Positions 53,372 to 61,786 of a stretch of 64,000 nt of DNA are shown in pieces. Source of the stretch: Streptomyces angustmyceticus (GTDB lineage Bacteria; Actinomycetota; Actinomycetes; Streptomycetales; Streptomycetaceae). The notes below the pieces were generated by a model. It made no database searches and was not told where the DNA came from. It saw only the letters and a list, made by a program, of their open reading frames with translations. How positions within the stretch are numbered: the stretch's first letter is position 1; each line of letters opens with the position of its first letter. The stretch covers positions 5,989,501-6,053,500 of the forward strand of contig NZ_CP082945.1 in NCBI RefSeq assembly GCF_019933235.1, in the 5' to 3' direction. A program made the position numbers and the translations under genes.

Positions 53372-54268
53372 ATGCAGCTGCAGCAGCTCCGCTACTTCAC
53401 CGCCGTGGCCGACACCCGGCACTTCACCCGCGCCGCCGCGCGCGAACACGTCGCCCAGCCCTCGCTCTCCCAGCAGATCCGGTCGCTGGAGCGGGAGTTG
53501 GGCGCCGAGCTGTTCCACCGCGCCCGCGGCCACATCACCCTCACCGACGCCGGCGAGACCCTGCTGCCGCTGGCCCGGCGCATCCTCGCCGACGCCGAGA
53601 CCGCCCGCCGCGAGGTCCAGGAGGTCGCCCGGCTGCGCCGCGGGCGGCTGCGCCTCGGCGCCCCGCCCAGCCTGTGCGCCAGCCTCGTCCCCGACGTCCT
53701 GCGGGCCTTCCACACCGCCTATCCGGGCGTGGAGCTGATGGTGACCGAGGACGGCTCGCAGGACCTCGTCCGGGCGCTGGCCGACGGCGCGCTGGACCTG
53801 GCCCTGGTCATCACCCCGCTCCCGGTCCAGGCCCCCGCCCTGACCACCGCCGAGCTGCTGCGCGAGGAACTCGTCGTGGTCTCCGCGCCCGACCGCCCGG
53901 CCCCCGTCGGCCGGCGCACCCGCATCCGGGTCGAGGATCTGCGGGACCGGCCGCTCGCCATGTTCCGCCGCGGCTACGACCTGCGGGAATTCACCACCGC
54001 CGCATGCCGCGCGGCCGGCTTCGAGCCGGCCTTCACCGTCGAGGGCGGCGAGATGGACGCGGTCCTCGGCTTCGTCCGGGCCGGGCTGGGCGTCGCCGTC
54101 GTCCCCAGCATGGTCGCCGAACGCTCCGGCCTGCGCGTCACCCGCTTCGCGACGCCCGGGATGCACCGGGTGGTGTCCGTCGCCCACCGCGGCGACGTCT
54201 CCCCGCCGCGCGCCGCCCGCGAACTGCAGCGCATCCTGCACGACCACCTGGAGCCGGGCGGGTCCTGA
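53372..54268 (+). CDS. LysR-family transcriptional regulator, divergent from sdhCAB
   Basis: A 298-residue regulator. The N-terminal winged helix-turn-helix reads LQQLRYFTAVADTRHFTRAA...HVAQPSLSQQIRSLE at residues 2-43. A linker helix and a two-lobe substrate-binding domain (about 92-298) follow. The likely targets are its own gene and sdhCAB through the shared 95-base gap. The small-molecule inducer is unknown. ATG 53372 opens directly at the DNA-binding domain; an upstream in-frame opening reaches back through the sdhC promoter and is not used. Confidence 0.9.
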   Translation: MQLQQLRYFTAVADTRHFTRAAAREHVAQPSLSQQIRSLERELGAELFHRARGHITLTDAGETLLPLARRILADAETARREVQEVARLRRGRLRLGAPPSLCASLVPDVLRAFHTAYPGVELMVTEDGSQDLVRALADGALDLALVITPLPVQAPALTTAELLREELVVVSAPDRPAPVGRRTRIRVEDLRDRPLAMFRRGYDLREFTTAACRAAGFEPAFTVEGGEMDAVLGFVRAGLGVAVVPSMVAERSGLRVTRFATPGMHRVVSVAHRGDVSPPRAARELQRILHDHLEPGGS

Positions 54269-54356
54269 GCGGGTGCCGCACCGCCGTGCGGGGGAGTGCG
54301 GCCGGTCCGGGCGCGGCCCCGTGGCAGGGGGCGGTGGCCGGTCGTAGGCTGGCCGC

Positions 54357-54989
54357 ATGTCGACCCATGCGAAGCGTGAACGGCTCCTTCTCGCCGACCT
54401 GTTGGAGAGCGCCGGGCCCGAGGCCCCGACGCTGTGCGAGAACTGGAGCGCGCGGGATCTGGCCGCGCATGTGGTGGTGCGCGAGCGGCGCGCCGACGCG
54501 GCCGGCGGACTCCTGGTCAGGCCGCTGGCCGCACGGCTGGAGCGGGTGCAGGCGGAGTTCGCCGCCCGGCCGTACGAGGAGCTGCTCCGGCTGATCAGGA
54601 CCGGGCCGCCGCGGATGTCGCCGTTCGCGCTGAAGCAGCTCGACGAGGCGTCCAACACCGTCGAGTTCTTCGTCCACGCCGAGGACGTGCGGCGCGCCCA
54701 GGCGGACTGGGCCCCGCGCGAGCTGGACACCGTCTTCGCGGACGCCCTGTGGACCAGGATCGAGCGGATGGCCCGGGTGCTGGGCCGGAAGTCGCCGGTG
54801 GGGCTGGTGCTGCGGCGCCCGGACGGCCGCACGGCGGTGGCCCACCGCGGCACGCCCGTGGTCACGGTCGTCGGCGAGCCGGGCGAGCTGACGATGTTCG
54901 CCTTCGGCCGGCAGGGCGCCGCCGACGTGGAGCTGGACGGCGACAAGGAAGCCATCGAGCGGCTGCGGACGGCGAAGCTGGGCGTCTGA
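54357..54989 (+). CDS. TIGR03085-like maleylpyruvate-isomerase/DinB-fold protein
   Basis: A 210-residue helical protein with the N-terminal pattern of the mycothiol-dependent maleylpyruvate isomerase family: ERLLLADLLESAGPEAPTLCENWSARDLAAHVVVRERR, where the His of AAHV is a metal ligand, and EFFVHAEDVRRAQ near 102 adds another His/Glu. Probably a metal-binding, mycothiol- or bacillithiol-dependent enzyme; substrate unknown. ATG 54357 lies exactly 6 bases after TAGGCT, suggesting a leaderless message. It stands alone between the LysR gene and hisI. Confidence 0.8.
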   Translation: MSTHAKRERLLLADLLESAGPEAPTLCENWSARDLAAHVVVRERRADAAGGLLVRPLAARLERVQAEFAARPYEELLRLIRTGPPRMSPFALKQLDEASNTVEFFVHAEDVRRAQADWAPRELDTVFADALWTRIERMARVLGRKSPVGLVLRRPDGRTAVAHRGTPVVTVVGEPGELTMFAFGRQGAADVELDGDKEAIERLRTAKLGV

Positions 54990-55048
54990 CCCCGCCGCGG
55001 CCCGCCCTTCCCGTCACCGCCCGTGGTCCGCGGGCGGACCACACCGCC

Positions 55049-55189
55049 TCACCCGTGGAACACCACCACCGCGACCACCACACCGACCACCACCGCCGCC
55101 AGGAACACCGCCCCCAGCACCCGCGCCGCCACCCGCGCGGCGCGGTCCGGGTCCGGCGGCGGTGGCACGGGCGGCTGCTGATGATGCAT
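55049..55189 (-). CDS. Possible 46-residue single-helix membrane protein
   Basis: Minus-strand frame: Pro-rich MHHQQPPVPPPPDPDRAARV followed by one strongly hydrophobic helix rich in Val/Ala ending VVVFHG. It fits a small tail-anchored protein and fills the gap between the 54357 gene and hisI. There is no Shine-Dalgarno at the ATG, and high GC alone can make such a frame, so this is tentative. Confidence 0.35.
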   Translation of the reverse strand: MHHQQPPVPPPPDPDRAARVAARVLGAVFLAAVVVGVVVAVVVFHG

Positions 55190-55222
55190 GTGTGCAGGAT
55201 GCCGCACGGCACAATGGACACC

Positions 55223-55612
55223 ATGAGCAGCCGCGCCTCCACCCCGGACACCACCTCCGCCCTGGACCCCGCCATCGCCGCCCGCCTCAAGCGCGGCGCC
55301 GACGGCCTGGTCCCCGCCATCGCCCAGCAGTACGACACCGGCGAGGTGCTGATGCTCGGCTGGATGGACGACGAGGCGCTGCACCGCACCCTGACCACCG
55401 GCCGCTGCACCTACTGGTCCCGCAGCCGCCAGGAGTACTGGGTCAAGGGCGACACCTCCGGCCACGTCCAGCACGTCAAGTCCGTGGCCCTGGACTGCGA
55501 CGCCGACACCCTCCTGGTCCGCGTCGACCAGGTCGGCGCCGCCTGCCACACCGGCGACCGCACCTGCTTCGACGCGGACGTACTGATCACCGGTCCGGGC
55601 CGGGACCAGTAG
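55223..55612 (+). CDS. hisI: Phosphoribosyl-AMP cyclohydrolase HisI
   Basis: Zn/Mg-dependent hydrolase opening the adenine ring of PR-AMP, the third step of histidine synthesis. The 129 residues are the stand-alone cyclohydrolase without the HisE pyrophosphohydrolase domain. The hallmark region is complete: TYWSRSRQEYWVKGDTSGH near 68, DCDADTLLVRVDQ near 95, and the ligand cysteines in ACHTGDRTCF near 112. ATG 55223 (or 55214). Its TAG stop overlaps the -10-like TAGGCT before trpE. Confidence 0.95.
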   Translation: MSSRASTPDTTSALDPAIAARLKRGADGLVPAIAQQYDTGEVLMLGWMDDEALHRTLTTGRCTYWSRSRQEYWVKGDTSGHVQHVKSVALDCDADTLLVRVDQVGAACHTGDRTCFDADVLITGPGRDQ

Positions 55613-55623
55613 GCTCCGCTGCC

Positions 55624-57168
55624 ATGACCACGGGAACCACCGGCACCGCCACTCCGGACCTCGACACCTTCCGCACCCTCGCCAAGGACCGGCGGGTCAT
55701 CCCCGTCACCCGGCGCCTGCTCGCGGACGGCGACACACCGGTCGGGCTCTACCGCAAACTCGCCGCCGAACGCCCCGGCACCTTCCTCCTGGAGTCCGCC
55801 GAGAACGGCCGTACGTGGTCGCGCTACTCCTTCATCGGCGTCCGCAGCGCCGCCACCCTCACCACCCGCGACGGACAGGCGCACTGGCTCGGCACACCGC
55901 CCGTCGGCATGCCCACCGGCGGCGACCCGCTCGCCGCGCTGCGCGCCACCGTCGAGGCGCTGCACACCCCCCGGGACCTCATCGAGGGCGCGGGACTGCC
56001 GCCGTTCACCGGCGGCATGGTCGGCTACCTCGGCTACGACATCGTGCGCCGCCTGGAGAAGGTCGGCGAGCAGACCGAGGACGACCTGCGGCTGCCCGAA
56101 CTGACCATGCTGCTCACCTCCGACCTCGCCGTTCTCGACCACTGGAACGGCACCGTCCTGCTGATCGCCAACGCGATCAACCACAACGACCTCGACACCG
56201 GCATCGACGAGGCGTACGCGGACGCGGTGGCCCGCCTGGACACCATGGCCGACGACCTCGCCCGGCCCGCGCAGGCCAGTGCCGCCGCGCTGCCCCCGTC
56301 GGAGGTCCCGCCGTACACCGCCGAGTGGGGCGGCCCCGCCTTCCAGGACGCCGTCGAGGACATCAAGGAGCGCATCCGGGCCGGCGAGGCCTTCCAGGTC
56401 GTGCCCTCCCAGCGCTTCGAAACCCCCTGCACGGCCAGCGCGTTGGACGTCTACCGGGTGCTGCGGGCCACCAACCCCAGCCCGTACATGTACCTCTTCC
56501 GCTTCGAGGGCGGCGCGGACGGCGCGGGCGCGGCTTTCGACGTCGTCGGCTCCAGCCCCGAGGCGCTGGTGAAGGTCGAGGACGGCCGGGCCATGGTCCA
56601 CCCCATCGCCGGCACCCGCCCGCGCGGCGCGACCGTCCAGGAGGACCAGGCCCTCGCCGACGAACTGCTGGCCGACCCCAAGGAGCGTGCCGAGCACCTG
56701 ATGCTGGTCGACCTGGGCCGCAACGACCTGGGCCGGGTCTGCGAGCCGGGCAGCGTCGAGGTCGTCGACTTCATGTCCGTCGAGCGCTACAGCCACGTCA
56801 TGCACATCGTCTCGACGGTGACCGGCACGGTCGCCGAGGGCCGTACCGCCTTCGACGTGCTCACCGCCTGCTTCCCCGCGGGCACGCTCTCCGGCGCCCC
56901 CAAGCCCCGCGCCCTGCAGATCATCGAGGAGCTGGAGCCGACCCGGCGCGGCCTGTACGGCGGCTGCGTCGGCTACCTCGACTTCGCCGGCGACTCCGAC
57001 ACCGCCATCGCGATCCGCACCGCCCTGCTGCGGGACGGCACCGCCTACGTCCAGGCGGGCGCCGGCATCGTCGCCGACTCCGACCCGCTGGCCGAGGACA
57101 CCGAGTGCCGTAACAAGGCGGCCGCGGTGCTGCGGGCCGTGAACACCGCCAACCACCTGGGCGGGTAG
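55624..57168 (+). CDS. trpE: Anthranilate synthase component I TrpE
   Basis: Chorismate-using subunit, 514 residues. The feedback site motif LLES is in GTFLLESAENGRTWSRYSF near 57. The catalytic chorismate domain shows PIAGTRPRGAT near 330, DLGRNDLGRVCEPGSVEV near 361 and HIVSTVTGTVAEG near 394. No glutaminase domain is fused, so TrpG must come from elsewhere. ATG 55624 is 11 bases after hisI and 8 bases after TAGGCT. The gap leaves no room for a classical trp attenuator. Confidence 0.95.
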   Translation: MTTGTTGTATPDLDTFRTLAKDRRVIPVTRRLLADGDTPVGLYRKLAAERPGTFLLESAENGRTWSRYSFIGVRSAATLTTRDGQAHWLGTPPVGMPTGGDPLAALRATVEALHTPRDLIEGAGLPPFTGGMVGYLGYDIVRRLEKVGEQTEDDLRLPELTMLLTSDLAVLDHWNGTVLLIANAINHNDLDTGIDEAYADAVARLDTMADDLARPAQASAAALPPSEVPPYTAEWGGPAFQDAVEDIKERIRAGEAFQVVPSQRFETPCTASALDVYRVLRATNPSPYMYLFRFEGGADGAGAAFDVVGSSPEALVKVEDGRAMVHPIAGTRPRGATVQEDQALADELLADPKERAEHLMLVDLGRNDLGRVCEPGSVEVVDFMSVERYSHVMHIVSTVTGTVAEGRTAFDVLTACFPAGTLSGAPKPRALQIIEELEPTRRGLYGGCVGYLDFAGDSDTAIAIRTALLRDGTAYVQAGAGIVADSDPLAEDTECRNKAAAVLRAVNTANHLGG

Positions 57169-57268
57169 CTCGCCGAGGGCTGGTCCAGCGGGCGGGACCT
57201 CCAACGGTTCCTGCCCCGGTCCACCCCGCGCACCGGCCCCCGCCGGCCGGTGCGCGATAGTGGTACGC

Positions 57269-57934
57269 GTGAGTGCCGTACCCCAGACCCCCGCCGGGAC
57301 CGAGTCCCCCGCCCCGACCGGCCCCGCGCAGGCCCGGTCCGCGCCCCGTGCGCGGCGCAGTCTCGCCCTGGCCCTGCCGGCCGGCGCGCTCGGCGCAGCC
57401 CTGGCGCTGCTGGCCTCCGGCCGTACCTGGGCCAAGGGCTCCGCGCAGCTGGCCCAGGGCGAGCTGCCGCGCAGCGTGACCGGCGCCGATGTGACCGGCG
57501 TGCCCGGCGCGCTGGCCGTCGTCGGCCTGGCCGCGCTGGTCGCCGTCTTCGCGGTGCGCCGGGCCGGCCGGATCGCGGTCGCCCTGCTGCTCGCGCTCAG
57601 CGGCGTGGGCATCGCCGTCGCCGCGGTGCTGGGCAACTCCGACACCTCCGCGCTGCGGGAGAAGGCCGCCACCGCGGTCGGCCTGACCGGAGCCGATGTG
57701 CATCACGTCACGCACACCGGCTGGCCGTGGGTGGCCGCCGCCGGCGGTCTGCTGCTGCTGTTCGCCGGGGTCCTGGCGCTGGTGCGCGGCCGCCACTGGC
57801 CCGCCATGTCGGGCCGTTACGAGCGCACGCCCGGCGGCCCCCGCGGCCCCCGCCGCGCCCCGGCGGCGCCGGATCTGGACCGCCCGGAGGAGATCTGGAA
57901 GTCCCTGGACCGCGGCGAGGACCCCACCCGGTAA
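57269..57934 (+). CDS. Trp-region conserved membrane protein (TIGR02234-like)
   Basis: A 221-residue protein with four hydrophobic helices (ALALPAGALGAALALLASG, PGALAVVGLAALVAVFAV, IAVALLLALSGVGIAVAAVLG, WPWVAAAGGLLLLFAGVLAL) and an extracytoplasmic loop with RTWAKGSAQ. The cytoplasmic tail ends EEIWKSLDRGEDPTR. The family travels with trp genes in actinobacteria, but its role is unknown. GTG 57269 lies 7 bases after GATAGT (57256-57261), fitting a leaderless start; GTG 57260 is the alternative. Confidence 0.82.
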   Translation: MSAVPQTPAGTESPAPTGPAQARSAPRARRSLALALPAGALGAALALLASGRTWAKGSAQLAQGELPRSVTGADVTGVPGALAVVGLAALVAVFAVRRAGRIAVALLLALSGVGIAVAAVLGNSDTSALREKAATAVGLTGADVHHVTHTGWPWVAAAGGLLLLFAGVLALVRGRHWPAMSGRYERTPGGPRGPRRAPAAPDLDRPEEIWKSLDRGEDPTR

Positions 57935-58019
57935 AAGGACCCCGTCCGGCATCGGTGACAATGGGCGCTGAGGATCACCGCGCCCCGACCCCGGCGCGAG
58001 AGAGCAACGAGGAGCATTC

Positions 58020-58265
58020 ATGTCGAGCAGTGGCCACGGACACACCCCCGCCGCCTGGACCGGCGTCATCATCTCGTTCATCGGCTTCTGTGTCTCCGGA
58101 GCCTTCATCGTGCTGGCGAACGTGCCCGGCTTCTGGGCAGGCATCGTGCTGATCGGCCTCGGTGCCGTGGTGGGCGGCCTGATGCGGGCGGCCGGCCTGG
58201 GCCAGGAGCCCAAGCGCTCGGCCAAGCCGCGTCCCCAGGCGCAGGCGCAGCCGCAGGAGGGCTGA
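58020..58265 (+). CDS. HGxxPAAW-motif small membrane protein
   Basis: An 81-residue protein with the motif HGHTPAAW at residues 6-13, two hydrophobic helices (VIISFIGFCVSGAFIVLA and FWAGIVLIGLGAVVGGLM) and a basic Gln/Pro tail. It is a recognised actinobacterial small family in the trp region with no assigned role. A good ribosome site, AACGAGGAG, precedes the ATG. Confidence 0.85.
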   Translation: MSSSGHGHTPAAWTGVIISFIGFCVSGAFIVLANVPGFWAGIVLIGLGAVVGGLMRAAGLGQEPKRSAKPRPQAQAQPQEG

Positions 58266-58432
58266 GCTCCCGCTCCCGTGGCGCCGCGGCCCGGCGCCAC
58301 CCTCGTGGCACCCCTCGAAGGCGCCGCTTCCCGGCCCGTGCGCACCCCCGGTGCCGTACCCGCCGTCCGTGCCCCTTTCCGTACGGCGGCCGAGAAGCTG
58401 CGCCTTCGCGCATGCCGCCGCACAATCGGCAC

Positions 58433-58873
58433 GTGAGCGAACCCGCGGCACGGCCCCAGGCCCGACTCCCCGGCGGCCTGCCCCGCCGTCTCGCGGCACC
58501 CCTGGGCGTCCTGGCCGCCGCCACCGCCGCCTTCGCGTGGCTGGGCGCCGTGGACCCGAACGAGCCCGGCCACTACCCCGTGTGCCCGCTGCTGCACCTC
58601 ACCGGCCTGTTCTGCCCGGCCTGCGGCGGCCTGCGCAGCGCCCACGCCGTCGCCCACGGCGACCTCGCCGCCGCGCTGGGCGCCAACGCCCTCGCGGTGG
58701 CCGGCTATACCGCCGGAGCGGCCTACTGGGCCCTGTGGGCGTGCCGTGCGGCGCGCGGCCTGCGTACGGCGGGCCCGCGGCCGCGAGCCGTCCACTGGTG
58801 GGCGCTGGGCGCCCTGCTGCTGGTCTTCACGGTCCTGCGCAACCTCCCCTTCGGCAGCGGGCTGGCACCGTGA
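58433..58873 (+). CDS. DUF2752 membrane protein
   Basis: A 146-residue protein of the DUF2752 family, recognised by CPACGGLRSAHAVAHGDLAAALGANAL near residue 62, with helices before and after (LGVLAAATAAFAWLG, WWALGALLLVFTVLRNL). The CPACG cysteines may bind metal. GTG 58433 follows CACAAT by exactly 6 bases, suggesting a leaderless message; an upstream ATG at 58412 would overlap that box. Third small membrane gene in a row between trpE and trpC. Confidence 0.83.
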   Translation: MSEPAARPQARLPGGLPRRLAAPLGVLAAATAAFAWLGAVDPNEPGHYPVCPLLHLTGLFCPACGGLRSAHAVAHGDLAAALGANALAVAGYTAGAAYWALWACRAARGLRTAGPRPRAVHWWALGALLLVFTVLRNLPFGSGLAP

Positions 58874-58995
58874 CCCGCCGCCCCTGCGGCCCCGCCCCGC
58901 ACCCCGCGGGCGGCCCCCGGGAAGTCCAGGTCGTGGGACCGTGGTCCACCGGATGTGAGACCTGCCTCCCCTGGCGGATACCATCGGAGTGCCGG

Positions 58996-59061
58996 ATGGG
59001 GCAGCTCGTCCCGCTGGCCACTGTCCACCTCCACCGCTCAAGAAGGAGGCCGCTCGCGTGA
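58996..59061 (+). CDS. 21-residue upstream peptide overlapping the trpC start
   Basis: ATG 58996, with GGAG 6 bases upstream, opens MGQLVPLATVHLHRSRRRPL plus one Ala. Its TGA overlaps the trpC GTG as GTGA, and the trpC Shine-Dalgarno lies inside it. It has no Trp codon, so it is not a classical attenuator peptide; it may couple translation into trpC. Confidence 0.45.
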   Translation: MGQLVPLATVHLHRSRRRPLA

Positions 59062-59867
59062 GTGTGCTCGACGAGATCATCGACGGCGTCCGTGCCGACC
59101 TCGCAGAGCGGCAGGCGCGCGTCGGCCTCGACGAGCTCAAGGAGCGGGCCCAGAAGGCGCGCCCGGCCAAGGACGGTGTCGCCGCCCTCAAGGGCGAGAG
59201 CGTCACGGTGATCTGCGAGGTCAAGCGCTCCAGTCCCTCCAAGGGCGCGCTCGCCGCGATCGCCGACCCGGCCGGCCTGGCCGCCGACTACGAAGCGGGC
59301 GGCGCCGCGGTCATCTCCGTGCTGACCGAGCAGCGCCGCTTCGGCGGCTCGCTGGCCGACCTGGAGGCGGTCCGCGCCAAGGTCGACATCCCCGTCCTGC
59401 GCAAGGACTTCATCGTCACCGCCTACCAGCTGTGGGAGGCCCGTGCCTACGGCGCCGACCTCGCGCTGCTGATCGTCTCCGCGCTGGAGCAGGAGGCGCT
59501 GGTCTCGCTGATCGAGCGGGCCGAGTCGATCGGGCTGACGCCGCTGGTCGAGGTGCACGACGAGGAAGAGGTCGCCCGCGCGGTGGATGCCGGCGCCAAG
59601 ATCATCGGCGTCAACGCCCGCAACCTGAAGACCCTGGAGGTCGACCGCGGCAACTTCGCCCGGGTCGCCCCCGAGATCCCCGACCACATCGTCAAGATCG
59701 CCGAGTCCGGGGTGCGCGGCCCGCACGACCTGATCGCGTACGCCAACGACGGCGCGGACGCGGTGCTGGTCGGCGAGTCGCTGGTGACCGGCAAGGACCC
59801 CAGGACCGCGGTCGCCGACCTGGTCGCCGCGGGCTCCCACCCGGCGATCCGGCACGGCCGGTCCTGA
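59058..59867 (+). CDS. trpC: Indole-3-glycerol phosphate synthase TrpC
   Basis: TIM-barrel enzyme of 269 residues converting CdRP to indole-glycerol phosphate, after PriA has done the TrpF step. Motifs: VICEVKRSSPSKGAL near 52-66 with the catalytic Glu and Lys, VLTEQRRFGGSL near 87, VLRKDFIVTAYQLWEARAYGAD near 110, VNARNLKTLEVD near 182, and the phosphate site IAESGVRGPHD near 212. GTG 59058 has AAGGAGG 8-9 bases upstream. Confidence 0.96.
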   Translation: MSVLDEIIDGVRADLAERQARVGLDELKERAQKARPAKDGVAALKGESVTVICEVKRSSPSKGALAAIADPAGLAADYEAGGAAVISVLTEQRRFGGSLADLEAVRAKVDIPVLRKDFIVTAYQLWEARAYGADLALLIVSALEQEALVSLIERAESIGLTPLVEVHDEEEVARAVDAGAKIIGVNARNLKTLEVDRGNFARVAPEIPDHIVKIAESGVRGPHDLIAYANDGADAVLVGESLVTGKDPRTAVADLVAAGSHPAIRHGRS

Positions 59868-59892
59868 GCGCCCGGGGACGGCACACACCGAC

Positions 59893-60183
59893 ATGACCGC
59901 CACTGCCGCGAGGCTCAGCTGCCAGGTCCGGGTCCCGCACCCGGGCCCGGCCGGCGCGCGCCCCGCGGCGGAGGCCGGACGCGTCCCGGCCCCGGGACCG
60001 GTCCGCGGCGTCCCGTCCGCCGACCGTCACCACCCCGCCCCGCAGCGCTGCGCCCTGCCCCCGTGGCACCGCGGCTGCCGGGCGCCCGCCCGGCGGGTCC
60101 ACGGCCGCCGGGTCAGGTACCACATCGGATCCGAGCCGGGCCAGATCAACGGCCGGCGATGGCGACCGGGGCCCGCGCGCTGA
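59893..60183 (+). CDS. trpM: Tryptophan biosynthesis modulator TrpM
   Basis: A small basic protein between trpC and trpB, the place of trpM (SCO2038) in S. coelicolor, which tunes tryptophan synthesis and differentiation there. The conserved part is the C-terminus, with RRVHGRRVRYHIGSEPGQIN and RRWR near the end. Reading from ATG 59893 gives 96 residues, longer than the roughly 63 I recall for S. coelicolor; the Pro/Ala-rich first 30-40 residues may be untranslated, or an insertion. A later start is possible but none has a clear ribosome site. Confidence 0.7.
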   Translation: MTATAARLSCQVRVPHPGPAGARPAAEAGRVPAPGPVRGVPSADRHHPAPQRCALPPWHRGCRAPARRVHGRRVRYHIGSEPGQINGRRWRPGPAR

Positions 60184-60499
60184 CGCGCCGGCCCCGCCCG
60201 GGCGCCGGGGAGGGGAGGGCCGCGGGGGTCATCTGACCGCCTGCTCACCCCCCCACCCCCGAACCCACCCCCCGCCCCTCCCCCGAAGGGGGAGAGGGGG
60301 AGGGGGCGGGGGAGCGCCGCGGCCCGGTCCCGCGACACCGCCCGGCCCTGCGCGCGAACGCCCGCCGCGGCGGCAGCGGTCCCTCCGGGCCCCTGCGTAC
60401 CGCGCGCCGCCCGCCGCGCCGCCCGAATCCGCCCACCTCCGCATACCTCCGACACAACCGGACCTCCGGGGCAGCCGCCCCGGCCTAGGAGTGCGTCTG
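60184..60499 (+). promoter_or_regulatory. trpM-trpB gap with C-rich/G-rich hairpin
   Basis: 316 bases with no credible gene. From 60247 the + strand has successive C-runs, then the hairpin CTCCCCC-GAAG-GGGGGAG-type fold centred at 60286, then four G5 runs. The remainder is GC-rich spacer. AGGAG at 60487-60491 serves trpB. The structure could slow or end transcription between trpM and trpBA, or mark a separate trpBA promoter region. Confidence 0.6.
60288..60312 (+). other. Predicted G-quadruplex, four G5 runs
   Basis: G5 runs at 60288-60292, 60296-60300, 60302-60306 and 60308-60312 with loops of 3, 1 and 1 bases: a very strong quadruplex pattern on the sense strand and hence in the mRNA. The C-runs just upstream give a second, looser pattern on the other strand. 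Confidence 0.75.
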
Positions 60500-61786
60500 A
60501 TGTCCTCCGATTTCTTCCTTCCCGACCCCGAGGGTCGCGTCCCCAGCGCCGAGGGCTACTTCGGTGCCTTCGGCGGCAAGTTCATCCCCGAGGCGCTGGT
60601 CGCCGCGGTCGACGAGGTCGCCGTCGAGTACGAGAAGGCCAAGGCGGACCCCCTGTTCGCCGCCGAGCTCAATGACCTGATGGTCAACTACACCGGGCGC
60701 CCCAGCGCGCTCACCGAGGTGCCGCGGTTCGCCGAACACGCGGGCGGGGCCCGGGTGTTCCTCAAGCGCGAGGACCTCAACCACACCGGCTCGCACAAGA
60801 TCAACAACGTGCTGGGCCAGGCGCTGCTCACCCGGCGGATGGGCAAGACCCGGGTCATCGCCGAGACCGGCGCAGGCCAGCACGGCGTCGCCACCGCCAC
60901 CGCCTGCGCCCTGTTCGGCCTCGACTGCACCATCTACATGGGCGAGATCGACACGCAGCGCCAGGCCCTCAACGTCGCCCGGATGCGGATGCTCGGCGCC
61001 GAGGTCGTCGCCGTGAAGTCCGGCAGCCGCACCCTCAAGGACGCCATCAACGAGGCCTTCCGCGACTGGGTCGCCAACGTCGACCGCACCCACTACCTGT
61101 TCGGGACCGTCGCCGGACCGCACCCCTTCCCCGCGATGGTGCGCGATTTCCACCGCGTCATCGGCGTCGAGGCGCGCCGCCAGGTCCTGGAGCGCGCGGG
61201 CCGCCTGCCCGACGCGGCCGTCGCCTGTGTCGGCGGCGGCTCCAACGCCATCGGCCTCTTCCACGCCTTCCTCCCGGACGCCGGCGTCCGGCTCGTCGGC
61301 TGCGAGCCCGCGGGTCACGGCATCGACACCGGCGAGCACGCGGCCACCCTGAGCGCGGGCGAGCCGGGCATCCTGCACGGGTCCCGCAGCTACGTCCTCC
61401 AGGACGAGGAGGGGCAGATCACCGAGCCGTACTCCATCTCGGCCGGTCTCGACTACCCGGGCATCGGGCCCGAGCACGCCTACCTCAAGGACAGCGGCCG
61501 CGGCGAGTACCGCGCCGTCACCGACGACGCCGCGATGCAGGCGCTGCGCCTGCTCTCGCAGACCGAGGGCATCATCCCGGCCATCGAGAGCGCCCACGCC
61601 CTGGCCGGGGCGCTGGACCTCGGCCGGGAGCTGGGCCCGGACGGGCTGCTCGTCGTCAACCTCTCCGGGCGCGGCGACAAGGACATGGACACCGCCGCCC
61701 GCTACTTCGACCTGTACGACACGGACGCCGCCGTCGAGGCGGACAACGCCGCCGCCGGCGCGGAGATCGAGGGGGACGCCAAGTGA
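60500..61786 (+). CDS. trpB: Tryptophan synthase beta subunit TrpB
   Basis: PLP enzyme condensing indole with serine, 428 residues. The opening GYFGAFGGKFIPEALV is typical of TrpB1. The PLP lysine is near residue 100 in NHTGSHKINNVLGQALL. Other motifs are ETGAGQHGVATAT near 124, the phosphate-binding CVGGGSNAIGLFH near 243 and NLSGRGDKDM near 390. ATG 60500 has AGGAG 8 bases upstream; GTG 60491 overlaps that box and is rejected. The stop overlaps trpA (GTGA). Confidence 0.97.
   Translation: MSSDFFLPDPEGRVPSAEGYFGAFGGKFIPEALVAAVDEVAVEYEKAKADPLFAAELNDLMVNYTGRPSALTEVPRFAEHAGGARVFLKREDLNHTGSHKINNVLGQALLTRRMGKTRVIAETGAGQHGVATATACALFGLDCTIYMGEIDTQRQALNVARMRMLGAEVVAVKSGSRTLKDAINEAFRDWVANVDRTHYLFGTVAGPHPFPAMVRDFHRVIGVEARRQVLERAGRLPDAAVACVGGGSNAIGLFHAFLPDAGVRLVGCEPAGHGIDTGEHAATLSAGEPGILHGSRSYVLQDEEGQITEPYSISAGLDYPGIGPEHAYLKDSGRGEYRAVTDDAAMQALRLLSQTEGIIPAIESAHALAGALDLGRELGPDGLLVVNLSGRGDKDMDTAARYFDLYDTDAAVEADNAAAGAEIEGDAK

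Noticed and set aside
54290..54356. GCCGCAC...GTGCGGC dyad after the LysR gene as a terminator
   Set aside because: The arms are short and interrupted, with no T-run; confidence was too low to list it.
58996..59061. The trpC upstream peptide as a classical Trp attenuator
   Set aside because: It contains no Trp codon and no terminator/antiterminator pair follows it.
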